Of a DNA stretch of 20,317 nucleotides, positions 6,992-13,500 are shown in pieces. The position numbers and the translations under genes are program-made. The notes beneath the pieces were generated by a model. The model saw nothing but the letters and a program-made list of their open reading frames with translations. It did no database searches and was not told where the DNA came from. This stretch comes from CAYVOV01 sp964453525 (GTDB taxonomy: Bacteria > Chloroflexota > Dehalococcoidia > Dehalococcoidales > UBA2162), in NCBI GenBank assembly GCA_964453525.1, contig CAYVOV010000031.1, positions 1 to 20,317 on the forward strand, given 5' to 3'. The number at the start of each line of letters is the position of its first letter. The first letter of the stretch is position 1.

Positions 6992-7049
6992 ACAGTGGTT
7001 TCACCGGAGTATCATTCGCTAAAATTTTCAGGAGGTAAATACTTCGAAC

Positions 7050-8873
7050 ATGGTAACCGGATATACCGGTAAGCTATTAAGAGTAGACCTAACCACGGGT
7101 CGGATCGCTGAAGAGCCCCTGAATTTGGACTATGCAGAAATGTTTATCGGTGGTAGTGGTCTTGCTAGCCGTCATTTATATGACATGGTCACCGCAGAAA
7201 CAGACCCGCTCGGTGCTGAGAACCCCTTGATATTCATCACTGGCCCACTGACCGGTACCAACGCTCCCTGTTGCGGGCGATATGCCATATGTGCGCGTTC
7301 TCCCCTTACCGGGTTCTGGGGAGAGTCTAATTCCGGTGGCATCTTCGGACCTACTCTAAAGTTTGCCGGCTATGACGGTATTATCATTACCGGCAGTTCT
7401 CCAAAACCGGTTTATCTGGAAATAGTTGAAAAAAGGGCCAATCTTAAGGACGCCTCCCACCTCTGGGGGCAGGACTGTTATCAGACGCAGAAGATCATCA
7501 AAGATGAAACCCAAAAACCGAAGTCCAGTATCGCATGCATTGGTGTTGCCGGTGAGAAAAAGTCCAAAATTGCTGCTATTATTAACGACCAGGGTCGGGC
7601 GGCTGGTCGCACTGGCTTAGGTGCTGTTATGGGCAGCAAACAGCTGAAAGCTATTGTCGTTTCGGGTAGTGCCCGACCCCAACCGGCCAATGAAGACGCC
7701 TTCCTTGAAGCTACGCGTGAAGCCTACAGTCTCCTTAAAAACGATATGACTGCTCAGATGTTCCGCCTCGGCGGTACGGCTATATACACTGATATTGGTA
7801 TGATGTACGGAGATGTACCGGTGCGCTATTATACCCAGGGCGCTTTTAATGTCTCCAATCTTACCGGAGGTGCTATGGAGGAAACCATCCTTACCGATAT
7901 AGTGGGCTGTTATCGCTGTCCAATTGCCTGCGGGCGGAAAACAAAGCTGGATAAGTATGGAGTATCTGAAGTTGATGGCCCTGAATATGAAACAATAACT
8001 TCTATAGGTACTATGTTGTTAATAGATGACTTGCCGGGTATTGCTTATGCAGGACATCTATGTAACCGCTACGGATTGGACACTATCAGCACCGGAGCCA
8101 CTATTGCCTTTGCCGTCTATCTTTTTGAAATGGGAGTGCTTGGGCTAGCCGATACTGACGGTATGGAGCTGAAATGGGGAGATACAGGTACTGTCATCGA
8201 ACTCATAGAGAAGATAGCTCACAGGGATGGTTTTGGCGACATTCTTGCTGACGGTTCATTATCTCTGGCAAAACGATATAAAGCTGAAGAATCAGCGGTT
8301 CACGTTAAAGGTCTGGAAGTGGCAATGCACGACCCGAGGGCTTTTAGCGGCATGGCAGTCTCCTATGCCACATCGCCCCGGGGAGGTTGTCACTTGAACA
8401 GCGATTTTTTCTTTATGGAAATGGGCGTGGAATTTCCCGAGCTGGATATTCTGGCATCCCCAAGAGAGCAGTGGAAAGAATCCAGCAGAGAAAAGGCAAG
8501 AATGGTAGCACGCCATCAGGACTGGCGCAGCATCTATGATGCCCTTGTGCTGTGTAAATTTGCCAACTTACCGGCTGACCTCATCACCAAGCTTTTTAAT
8601 AACGCAACAGGTTGGCAAGCTACTCCCCGGGAATTACTTGAGATTGGTGAGCGAATCTTTAACATGAAAAGGCTACTGAACCTTAAACTCGGCCTCACTC
8701 CTGAAGACGATAGACTACCCGGTCTGTTACTTAAACCCTTACCGGATGGTGGTGCTGCCGGTAACGTGCCCGATATAGACTTAATGCTCGATGAGTATTA
8801 CCGGTTCAGAGCCTGGGATAAAATAACCGGAAAGCCGGCAAGATGGAAACTCAAGGAGTTGAGTCTTGATTGA
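7050..8873 (+). CDS. Aldehyde:ferredoxin oxidoreductase (tungsten-dependent)
   Basis: A 607-residue enzyme of the AOR family. It interconverts an aldehyde and a carboxylic acid using a bis-pterin tungsten (or molybdenum) centre and one [4Fe-4S] cluster, with ferredoxin as electron partner. The cluster ligands are C287, C290 and C294 (CYRCPIAC) and C502 (VLCKFANLP). The N-terminal domain has GYTGKLLRVDLTTG (4-17) and IGGSGLASR (33-41). Cofactor-binding stretches include GRAAGRTGLGAVMGSK (182-197), DGPEYET (309-315) and RGGCHLN (444-450). Length is typical and the protein is complete. AGGAGGT at 7030-7036 is 13 bases from the ATG, longer than usual, but no closer in-frame start exists. It closes the operon after the SCP2-like gene and the Fe-ADH. 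Together they could oxidise or reduce an alcohol/aldehyde/acid set; direction depends on redox state. Confidence 0.95.
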   Translation: MVTGYTGKLLRVDLTTGRIAEEPLNLDYAEMFIGGSGLASRHLYDMVTAETDPLGAENPLIFITGPLTGTNAPCCGRYAICARSPLTGFWGESNSGGIFGPTLKFAGYDGIIITGSSPKPVYLEIVEKRANLKDASHLWGQDCYQTQKIIKDETQKPKSSIACIGVAGEKKSKIAAIINDQGRAAGRTGLGAVMGSKQLKAIVVSGSARPQPANEDAFLEATREAYSLLKNDMTAQMFRLGGTAIYTDIGMMYGDVPVRYYTQGAFNVSNLTGGAMEETILTDIVGCYRCPIACGRKTKLDKYGVSEVDGPEYETITSIGTMLLIDDLPGIAYAGHLCNRYGLDTISTGATIAFAVYLFEMGVLGLADTDGMELKWGDTGTVIELIEKIAHRDGFGDILADGSLSLAKRYKAEESAVHVKGLEVAMHDPRAFSGMAVSYATSPRGGCHLNSDFFFMEMGVEFPELDILASPREQWKESSREKARMVARHQDWRSIYDALVLCKFANLPADLITKLFNNATGWQATPRELLEIGERIFNMKRLLNLKLGLTPEDDRLPGLLLKPLPDGGAAGNVPDIDLMLDEYYRFRAWDKITGKPARWKLKELSLD

Positions 8874-9199
8874 ATTCTTTCCTGTTTGAAATTAAGACTT
8901 GATAAATCAAGGATCCTTTATACAGCCGGAACTAGTCCTGGGTCGGTTTTATCCGTGAGTATTTCGAATGCCACGCGATGCGGCATTTCAAGCGATTCAG
9001 GTTCATCAGAACCTTTCAGCTAGTTTGTCAATATACGCTCACAACATAATGTTAATTGCACAAGATATCGGAATGTCTTACTGCTTCATTATTCCATGCG
9101 TATAACTGCAATTACACGTATAAAGTAAATTATGCAAGCTCCGTTTCTCGATGTGGCGTGCTGCCCGATGTGGAAGTGCGTGAAGACCTCAAATGAAGC
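8874..9199. other. Intergenic region with several hairpins, before the tRNA-Lys fragment
   Basis: No gene is supported. Three inverted repeats stand out. CTTGAT-AA-ATCAAG is at 8898-8911. AATGCC and GCGGCATT flank a short loop at about 8967-8988. AGGTTC-ATCA-GAACCT is a perfect 6-bp hairpin at 8999-9014. None has a proper T run, so termination of the AOR operon here is uncertain. CACAACATAATGTT at 9040-9053 repeats most of the palindrome at 998-1014. CGATGTGG is repeated at 9149-9156 and 9166-9173. The 99-codon open frame at 9132-9431 runs through the tRNA fragment and is not a credible gene. Confidence 0.4.
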
Positions 9200-9244
9200 T
9201 GGTGAGCCGCGGAGGACTCGAACCTCCAACCGGCTGATTAAGAG
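9200..9244 (-). other. tRNA-Lys(CTT) 3' fragment, probable attachment-site scar
   Basis: On the minus strand this reads anticodon loop CTCTTAA (anticodon CTT at 9240-9242), the 3' side of the anticodon stem TCAGC, variable loop CGGTT, a perfect GGAGG/CCTCC T-stem around TTCGAGT, acceptor strand GCGGCTC, A and CCA (9200-9202). The sequence stops matching a tRNA exactly at the 5' edge of the anticodon loop: the next bases cannot pair with TCAGC. No GAGCCGC acceptor 5' strand is found beyond. This is the classic crossover boundary for tyrosine integrases that use tRNA genes, so it is probably a displaced attachment site and not a working tRNA. Confidence 0.78.
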
Positions 9245-9523
9245 GCACGAGACCTATTTTTTACTAGATACTAATTACTCCCATGCATTCTCGGATATTA
9301 AGAAATACAGCTATGATTTGTGCTCTGCGTTCTATTTATTATTGTCCAGTATTATCAAGTTTGTTGGCAAAATGTTGGTAAATGCATTTCGCTTGCCCAG
9401 ATCAAGCAACCAAGCAAATAGTAACCCATGAATGATGGACTAATTAGGCAGATGAATTTAACCAACGAAAATACCTCGTAAAGACTAACTACCAAAACAA
9501 TAATCATTGGACAAGACTATTTT
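9245..9523. other. Gene-free stretch between the tRNA-Lys fragment and the IS3 remnant
   Basis: I find no gene, terminator or convincing repeat here. The sequence is AT-rich. The transposase homology that begins at about 9540 does not extend leftward into it in any frame, so the left boundary of the IS remnant is a deletion or recombination junction. Confidence 0.35.
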
Positions 9524-9931
9524 ATGATTACCCAAAAATTTTGTTTATTTGCACTGGTAGCCCGCAAGATAAGAAATCAGGACGTAATTGACCGGTTGTT
9601 TCACCTGTTCATATTTCGTGGTATCCCGGAGCATATTCGCTCCGATAATGGTCCGGAGTTTACGGCTAAAGCAATCAGAAAGTGGTTAAACAGGTTAGGA
9701 GTGAAGACACTCTATATAGAACCGGGGAGTCCCTGGGAGAACGGGTATATCGAATCCTTTAACGGCAAGCTGAGGGATGAGTTACTTAACGGTGAGACAT
9801 TTACTACCTTAACTGAGGCAAAGGTATTGATAGAGCAGTGGAGGAGGGAGTACAATCAGGTACGTCCTCATAGCTCCCTGGGATATCAGCCTCCAGCTCC
9901 TGAGGCTATCTTAACCGCTGGAATGACTTAA
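9524..9931 (+). pseudogene. IS3-family transposase (OrfB) C-terminal remnant
   Basis: This is the last 135 codons or so of an IS3-group integrase-core transposase. The second catalytic aspartate D41 (RSDNGPEF) and the glutamate E77 (WENGYIESFNGKLRDELL) are separated by 35 residues, as in DD(35)E enzymes. The C-terminal REYNQVRPHSSLGYQPP motif is intact. The first catalytic aspartate and the whole N-terminal half with orfA are missing. Recognisable homology starts near residue 7-12, so the ATG at 9524 is probably fortuitous and the true junction is about 9540. The protein cannot be catalytically active. The right terminal repeat of the same element follows at about 9946-9960. Confidence 0.88.
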
Positions 9932-9945
9932 CATGTGGTATCACT

Positions 9946-9960
9946 ACTGGGGGCAGATCA
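9946..9960 (+). mobile_element. Right terminal inverted repeat of the IS3-type remnant
   Basis: ACTGGGGGCAGATCA, read inward on the minus strand, begins TGATCTGCCCCCAGT. This is the TG...CCCCC pattern common at IS3-family ends. It lies 15 bases after the transposase stop, where the right end is expected. The left end of this copy is missing. It resembles the end at 16020 (TAACCTGCCCCC) and the possible end at 2763 (TGATCTGTCCCT). Confidence 0.6.
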
Positions 9961-9972
9961 TTGACGCGTCAA
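9961..9972. repeat. 12-bp palindrome abutting the IS end
   Basis: TTGACGCGTCAA is perfectly self-complementary and directly follows the presumed IS right end. It may be the target or a protein-binding site, or chance. Confidence 0.3.
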
Positions 9973-10019
9973 GTATAGAAAATGATGGTTCATAGTTAAA
10001 TGAAACGAAGGTTGATAGC

Positions 10020-10065
10020 AGAAGAGGGGATCAACACAAGGTGGACACTGTCAATCCCCTCTTCT
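10020..10065. repeat. Long-arm hairpin with a competing upstream stem
   Basis: AGAAGAGGGGAT (10020-10031) and ATCCCCTCTTCT (10054-10065) are perfect 12-bp arms around a 22-base loop. GTTGAT (10011-10016) can instead pair with ATCAAC (10030-10035), which uses the base of the left arm, so the two folds exclude each other. There is no T run on either side, so a simple terminator is unlikely. A miniature element end, an RNA switch or a processing site are possibilities. Part of the loop (GTGGACACTGTC) resembles terminal sequences of some IS3 elements. Confidence 0.5.
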
Positions 10066-10204
10066 ACGATGAAAAAGTATAAATAGTGAATTAATTGTAG
10101 AACAATACGCACAGGATTTTAATAGTACAAATTACGTATTTTTTGTATATGGTTATTCTGTTTTAACTGATGACAAGACATTTTCACGTTTTGAGGGTAT
10201 GAGA

Positions 10205-10210
10205 TATAAT
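10205..10210 (+). promoter_or_regulatory. -10 element of a possible leaderless transcript
   Basis: A perfect TATAAT ends ten bases before the ATG at 10221, which would place transcription start at about 10217. No Shine-Dalgarno sequence lies between, and no good -35 is visible 17 bases upstream. The small membrane protein gene may therefore be translated from a nearly leaderless mRNA. Confidence 0.4.
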
Positions 10211-10220
10211 CAGCCGTAAT

Positions 10221-10424
10221 ATGGGTAAAGATAAGGGCATTAAGAAGTCCAGAATCAGCCAAATTATCGGTTTGATATTATTGGGCGTTATTGTTTGGCT
10301 CGCCTGGCGAAGGTTAGGAGAAGTTTATGCCGATAATTTGTTTTTATTTATCGTTTGGTTGGTAATCATAGCTGTGAGCTTGATGGGCATTCTTGTAGTG
10401 GTTGTCAGAAATCTCAAGCACTAG
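10221..10424 (+). CDS. Small two-TM hypothetical membrane protein
   Basis: I do not recognise this 67-residue protein. A basic start (MGKDKGIKKSR) is followed by two hydrophobic helices, at about residues 12-29 (ISQIIGLILLGVIVWLAW) and 40-63 (LFLFIVWLVIIAVSLMGILVVVV). A short polar loop (RRLGEVYADN) lies between and a basic tail (RNLKH) follows. By the positive-inside rule both ends should be cytoplasmic. There is no Shine-Dalgarno site; TATAAT lies just upstream. The hydrophobic pattern and good codon structure make it more than a chance frame. It stands alone between the IS remnant and the convergent DUF72 gene. Confidence 0.6.
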   Translation: MGKDKGIKKSRISQIIGLILLGVIVWLAWRRLGEVYADNLFLFIVWLVIIAVSLMGILVVVVRNLKH

Positions 10425-10499
10425 TGGCAAAAGGTGAAAACATGGAGATAGCGATAAGGTCGTCAATAGTGGTAAGACACCGATATCTCCATTGTTTTC

Positions 10500-11348
10500 C
10501 TAGGGTATTTGGACAGGCAGTTCTGCAAAAGGTAGTTGAAGGGCTTTCTTGAAATCAACAGCATTTCGGGGAGCATATCCACGCCAGTGGTTATTGAACA
10601 ATGCAAATGTCCTCATAATCTGACTACTCGCTTTACTTACTCTCGTAGTTAATTCTTTTATCTCATCACCCGAGTACAAATATTTGTAACGGGTTTCGTT
10701 ATCACCCTTCCACCACATTTCCACATTCCTACCGTGAAAACGGAAATAGGCAATATCCGAGGTTATCGGTAACTCACGGGCAATGGATGTCTTAAACTTT
10801 GGCTCATCAATCTGCACCCAGGCTACGTTATGCTCGCGTAATATGTCTGCTGTTCCTTCATCATCACTCCAGCTGCGGTGTCTCAACTCAACAGCAAGAC
10901 CGTATTTATAGAACACTCTTATTACTGCTCTAAGTACTTGCCTACCTTGTTCATCGTTCTTAAAACTAGGTGGGAATTGGGCCAGAAAAGCTCCCAGTTT
11001 CTCATAACGGATGAGTGGTTCGATACCCTTGTAAAAAACGGCAACATCATCTTCTGATATTATTGCGTCTTTCCCGGTAGCTTCTTTGTACATCTTCGGA
11101 TGGGTGAATTTCTGCCACAGCTTTACTGTGAAAAGGAATCCTTCGGGCACCCTTCTCGCCCAGTTATAGGCGTATCCAGGGTTAGGCGGTCTATAGAAGG
11201 TGCTGTTTATTTCTACAGTGTTGAAGAACTGGCTGTAATACTCGAGCTCGTTAATATTACCCGGTGGATAGAAGTAACCTTTCCAGGTTCCCTCACCTTT
11301 GGGATATGACCATCCTGATGTCCCAATATAATACTGGGTAGTACTCAT
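10500..11348 (-). CDS. DUF72 (YecE-like) protein
   Basis: A DUF72 family protein, predicted to be a TIM-barrel cytoplasmic protein of unproven function. The family start YYIGTSGWSYP, then WKGYFYPPG, FFNTVEINSTFYRPP, FTVKLWQKFTHP, LAVELRHRSW and YFRFHGR follow in the expected order, and the C-terminal FNNHWRGYAPRNA is present. Counted from the second methionine it has 282 residues, slightly longer than the usual 230-260. I chose that start (11348) because GAGGTG lies nine bases upstream and overlaps the alternative first ATG at 11366. The gene follows the DUF362 gene on the same strand by 64 bases, so the two are probably cotranscribed. The divergent SRAP and UvrD-like genes nearby hint at a stress or DNA-damage context, but that is only neighbourhood evidence. 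Confidence 0.9.
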   Translation of the reverse strand: MSTTQYYIGTSGWSYPKGEGTWKGYFYPPGNINELEYYSQFFNTVEINSTFYRPPNPGYAYNWARRVPEGFLFTVKLWQKFTHPKMYKEATGKDAIISEDDVAVFYKGIEPLIRYEKLGAFLAQFPPSFKNDEQGRQVLRAVIRVFYKYGLAVELRHRSWSDDEGTADILREHNVAWVQIDEPKFKTSIARELPITSDIAYFRFHGRNVEMWWKGDNETRYKYLYSGDEIKELTTRVSKASSQIMRTFALFNNHWRGYAPRNAVDFKKALQLPFAELPVQIP

Positions 11349-11412
11349 GTTTCGCTTACACCTCATAGTGTATCTATTGGGATTTTGAGTATAAGTTGCA
11401 GGTGGGGATTTG

Positions 11413-12597
11413 TCAAACCACTTTTCTTAAGGTATCAGCAGCAAAATTCATGAAGTTCCCTATAATCGTTCGCTTAGGAATGATAGCATTGAAGCGGCAC
11501 GTCTCGTGACAGCACAAGCAGTGTATGCAAACAGAGTAATCAATTTCTGCTTTATTATCGATTTCTAAAACAGCACCAGCAGGACAGATTCTCTTACACT
11601 CAAAACAGCCAATACATGATTGCTCGATTACAACTGGTCTAACAACCATCTGATTTAGCAGGAACTTGGAAAGGAAAGCTGGCATGCTACTTACTACTGC
11701 ACTGGAGTAATTAGCCGGATGTTTATAGTCAGATACGGATATATCGGTAATAGTTTCACCTACTACATCGATATCCTCGAGATTACCGATTCCCAGACCT
11801 CTTTCGTAGGCATACCTGGTAGTGATGATATTCAGAGGCTCTAAACCAATTATCCTGGAAGCTACGGTATCCAGTGCTACCGTGTCCTTACTGGCCAAAA
11901 TGATGCCAAGATTTCGCAGGCTTCCAGATCCTGGACCTTCTCCTTCCATTGCAGTTACGCCATCCATAATGGTTACATACGGTTTCACTACCGAGAAGAC
12001 GTCTACTAGCATCCCGCTGAAATCTTCGATTTTCATATAGTCATAATGAAACCTGGTGCGGTAGCCTTTCGGAATTGTGCCATACATATTTTTTATACCA
12101 CCAGTAAAAACGGTAAGTGAATGTGTTTTGAGTTTAGGAAGGTTTATTATTAAGTCAGCATCCAGCGCTATTTTAGATATATATAATTTATTTAGTATGA
12201 GACCATCATAATTGATCTCGGTAAATCCACCCTCCCTCAGATTGACCAATTCAACTTCGGCTTCTTCACAAACCTGGCGGATTCCTGAAATAGTAAATCC
12301 ATCTTCGCCATCATGATCAATATCATCACCAACCGTAATACTTACTCCAGATGACTTTAAAAGGTCTAGCACAGCTTTTACGAATACAGGATGAGTAACG
12401 ATTCCTTTTTCCGGTGGGGATGGTGGCGAAAGGTGATTTATCTTAACAAACACCTTGCTGTTTTGCTTAACTGTTTTCCCCGGAAAGCCAATGAGATCAA
12501 GGCATTTTTCCAAAGCGCTATATACCTTATTATAGTCATAATCATTTACCTTAACTATGGATACTGTTGCACATTTGTTTTGATTGTTGCCAGTCAT
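11413..12597 (-). CDS. DUF362 domain protein with C-terminal 2x[4Fe-4S] ferredoxin
   Basis: A 394-residue protein with an N-terminal DUF362 domain and a C-terminal bacterial ferredoxin domain. Typical DUF362 motifs are KINHLSPPSPPEKGIVTHP, the PKLKTH segment followed by TGGIKNMYGTIPKGYR, and IMDGVTAMEGEGPGSG. Cluster ligands, counted from the chosen start, are C328-C331-C334-C338 (CIGCFECKRICP) and C357-C360-C363-C367 (CIHCLCCHETC). No signal peptide is present, so an electron-transfer role in the cytoplasm is likely; the partner and reaction are unknown. The ATG at 12597 is preferred because AGGAG lies nine bases upstream, while the farther TTG at 12615 overlaps that site. It is upstream of the DUF72 gene in one minus-strand unit and divergent from the SRAP gene. 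Confidence 0.9.
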   Translation of the reverse strand: MTGNNQNKCATVSIVKVNDYDYNKVYSALEKCLDLIGFPGKTVKQNSKVFVKINHLSPPSPPEKGIVTHPVFVKAVLDLLKSSGVSITVGDDIDHDGEDGFTISGIRQVCEEAEVELVNLREGGFTEINYDGLILNKLYISKIALDADLIINLPKLKTHSLTVFTGGIKNMYGTIPKGYRTRFHYDYMKIEDFSGMLVDVFSVVKPYVTIMDGVTAMEGEGPGSGSLRNLGIILASKDTVALDTVASRIIGLEPLNIITTRYAYERGLGIGNLEDIDVVGETITDISVSDYKHPANYSSAVVSSMPAFLSKFLLNQMVVRPVVIEQSCIGCFECKRICPAGAVLEIDNKAEIDYSVCIHCLCCHETCRFNAIIPKRTIIGNFMNFAADTLRKVV

Positions 12598-12704
12598 ACA
12601 ACATTTCTCCTGCAAATACGTTTCAGGGTTTCAGCTACTTCATGTGACCAACCATGCAAAATAGTATTATTGATATTAAGCCTGCCGGAAATCCAGAAGT
12701 CAAG

Positions 12705-12710
12705 TATAAT
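12705..12710 (+). promoter_or_regulatory. -10 element placing transcription start at the SRAP start codon
   Basis: A perfect TATAAT ends six bases before the ATG at 12717, so transcription would begin at or next to the A of the start codon. No Shine-Dalgarno sequence is present. No good -35 lies at the usual distance; TTGATA at 12670-12675 is too far. This suggests a leaderless mRNA. Confidence 0.45.
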
Positions 12711-12716
12711 AGCAAT

Positions 12717-13439
12717 ATGTGTTATTACATTTCTATCACTCCCAAACCTGTTGACCTTGAAGTACATTTTAGTGTGATTTTCCAGCAGTCCGAGTCTTTC
12801 CAGCCAGTTTACAGCGCGTCAGCCTTTACCTACCCGGACATACCAGTAATAAGCATCGAAGACAGGGATCATATCCAGTTCTACAGGTGGGGACTGATAC
12901 CGTCCTGGGTAAAGGATCTGGCATCTGCAAATACTATCAGGAAACGCACTCTTAATGCCAGGGCAGAAACGATATTCGAGAAACCTTCCTTCAGGCATTC
13001 GATAAGGTCGAAGCGGTGTCTGATACTGGCGGATGGCTTTTTCGAGTGGAGGCATGAGGGGAAAAAGGCATATCCTTACCATATAAACCTTAAAGACGGC
13101 TCTACTTTCGCTATCGCTGGAATCTGGGATACTTGGACAAATCCTGATACAGGTGAGGATTTGAAGACATTCTCTGTTATTACTACCGCGGCTAACTCCT
13201 TGCTTGAGAAGGTGCATAATACTAGAAAACGGATGCCAGTCATACTGAGTCAGGAACATGAAAAAAGATGGCTTGAGAATAACCTCGAAGTAGAAGAGAT
13301 CTGTTCTATGCTGACGCCATACAGCACCGAAAAAATGAATGCTTACACAGTCCCAAATATAATCAACAGGCTGGGATATAACACCGCAGTGAAAGATGTG
13401 CTCGAAAAGCATAGATATCTCGAACTTCCAGATTTATAA
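12717..13439 (+). CDS. SRAP domain protein, abasic-site shield (YedK/HMCES type)
   Basis: A SOS-response-associated peptidase family protein. Bacterial YedK and human HMCES form a covalent thiazolidine cross-link with abasic sites in single-stranded DNA through the N-terminal cysteine. The open frame reaches 12654, but the start must be 12717 so that cysteine is residue 2 (MCYYIS) and is exposed after removal of Met1. Active-site residues are C2, N80 (TLNARAET), E110 (DGFFEW) and H167 (VHNTRKRMPVIL), which match YedK C2, N75, E105 and H160. The protein has 240 residues, a normal length. Other family motifs are FYRWGLIPSWVKD and FAIAGIWDTW. The UvrD-like helicase starts 61 bases downstream on the same strand, a natural pairing for lesion handling at forks. 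Confidence 0.93.
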   Translation: MCYYISITPKPVDLEVHFSVIFQQSESFQPVYSASAFTYPDIPVISIEDRDHIQFYRWGLIPSWVKDLASANTIRKRTLNARAETIFEKPSFRHSIRSKRCLILADGFFEWRHEGKKAYPYHINLKDGSTFAIAGIWDTWTNPDTGEDLKTFSVITTAANSLLEKVHNTRKRMPVILSQEHEKRWLENNLEVEEICSMLTPYSTEKMNAYTVPNIINRLGYNTAVKDVLEKHRYLELPDL

Positions 13440-13450
13440 ATGAACAAAAT

Positions 13451-13479
13451 TTGTAGCCTTTAATATCGGCCATTATAAT
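13451..13479 (+). promoter_or_regulatory. Possible internal promoter for the helicase gene
   Basis: TTGTAG (13451-13456), 17 bases, then TATAAT (13474-13479). The -10 is perfect and the -35 is weak. Transcription start would fall about 13486, on the edge of the GGAG at 13486-13489, so the leader would be very short. The helicase could still be read from the SRAP promoter. Confidence 0.3.
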
Positions 13480-13500
13480 CTGCATGGAGATAGTTGAAAT

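Noticed and set aside
8898..9014. Terminator of the AOR operon
   Set aside because: The hairpins there lack a following T run, so they are listed only as inverted repeats.
9200..9300. tRNA-Lys split by an intron in the anticodon loop
   Set aside because: No 5' half with GAGCCGC acceptor strand is found in the following 300 bases.
9132..9431. 99-codon open frame on the plus strand
   Set aside because: It runs straight through the tRNA-Lys fragment, has no ribosome-binding site and no recognisable protein features.
12819..13412. 197-codon minus-strand open frame
   Set aside because: It lies antisense within the well-supported SRAP gene; the frame is a by-product of that coding sequence.
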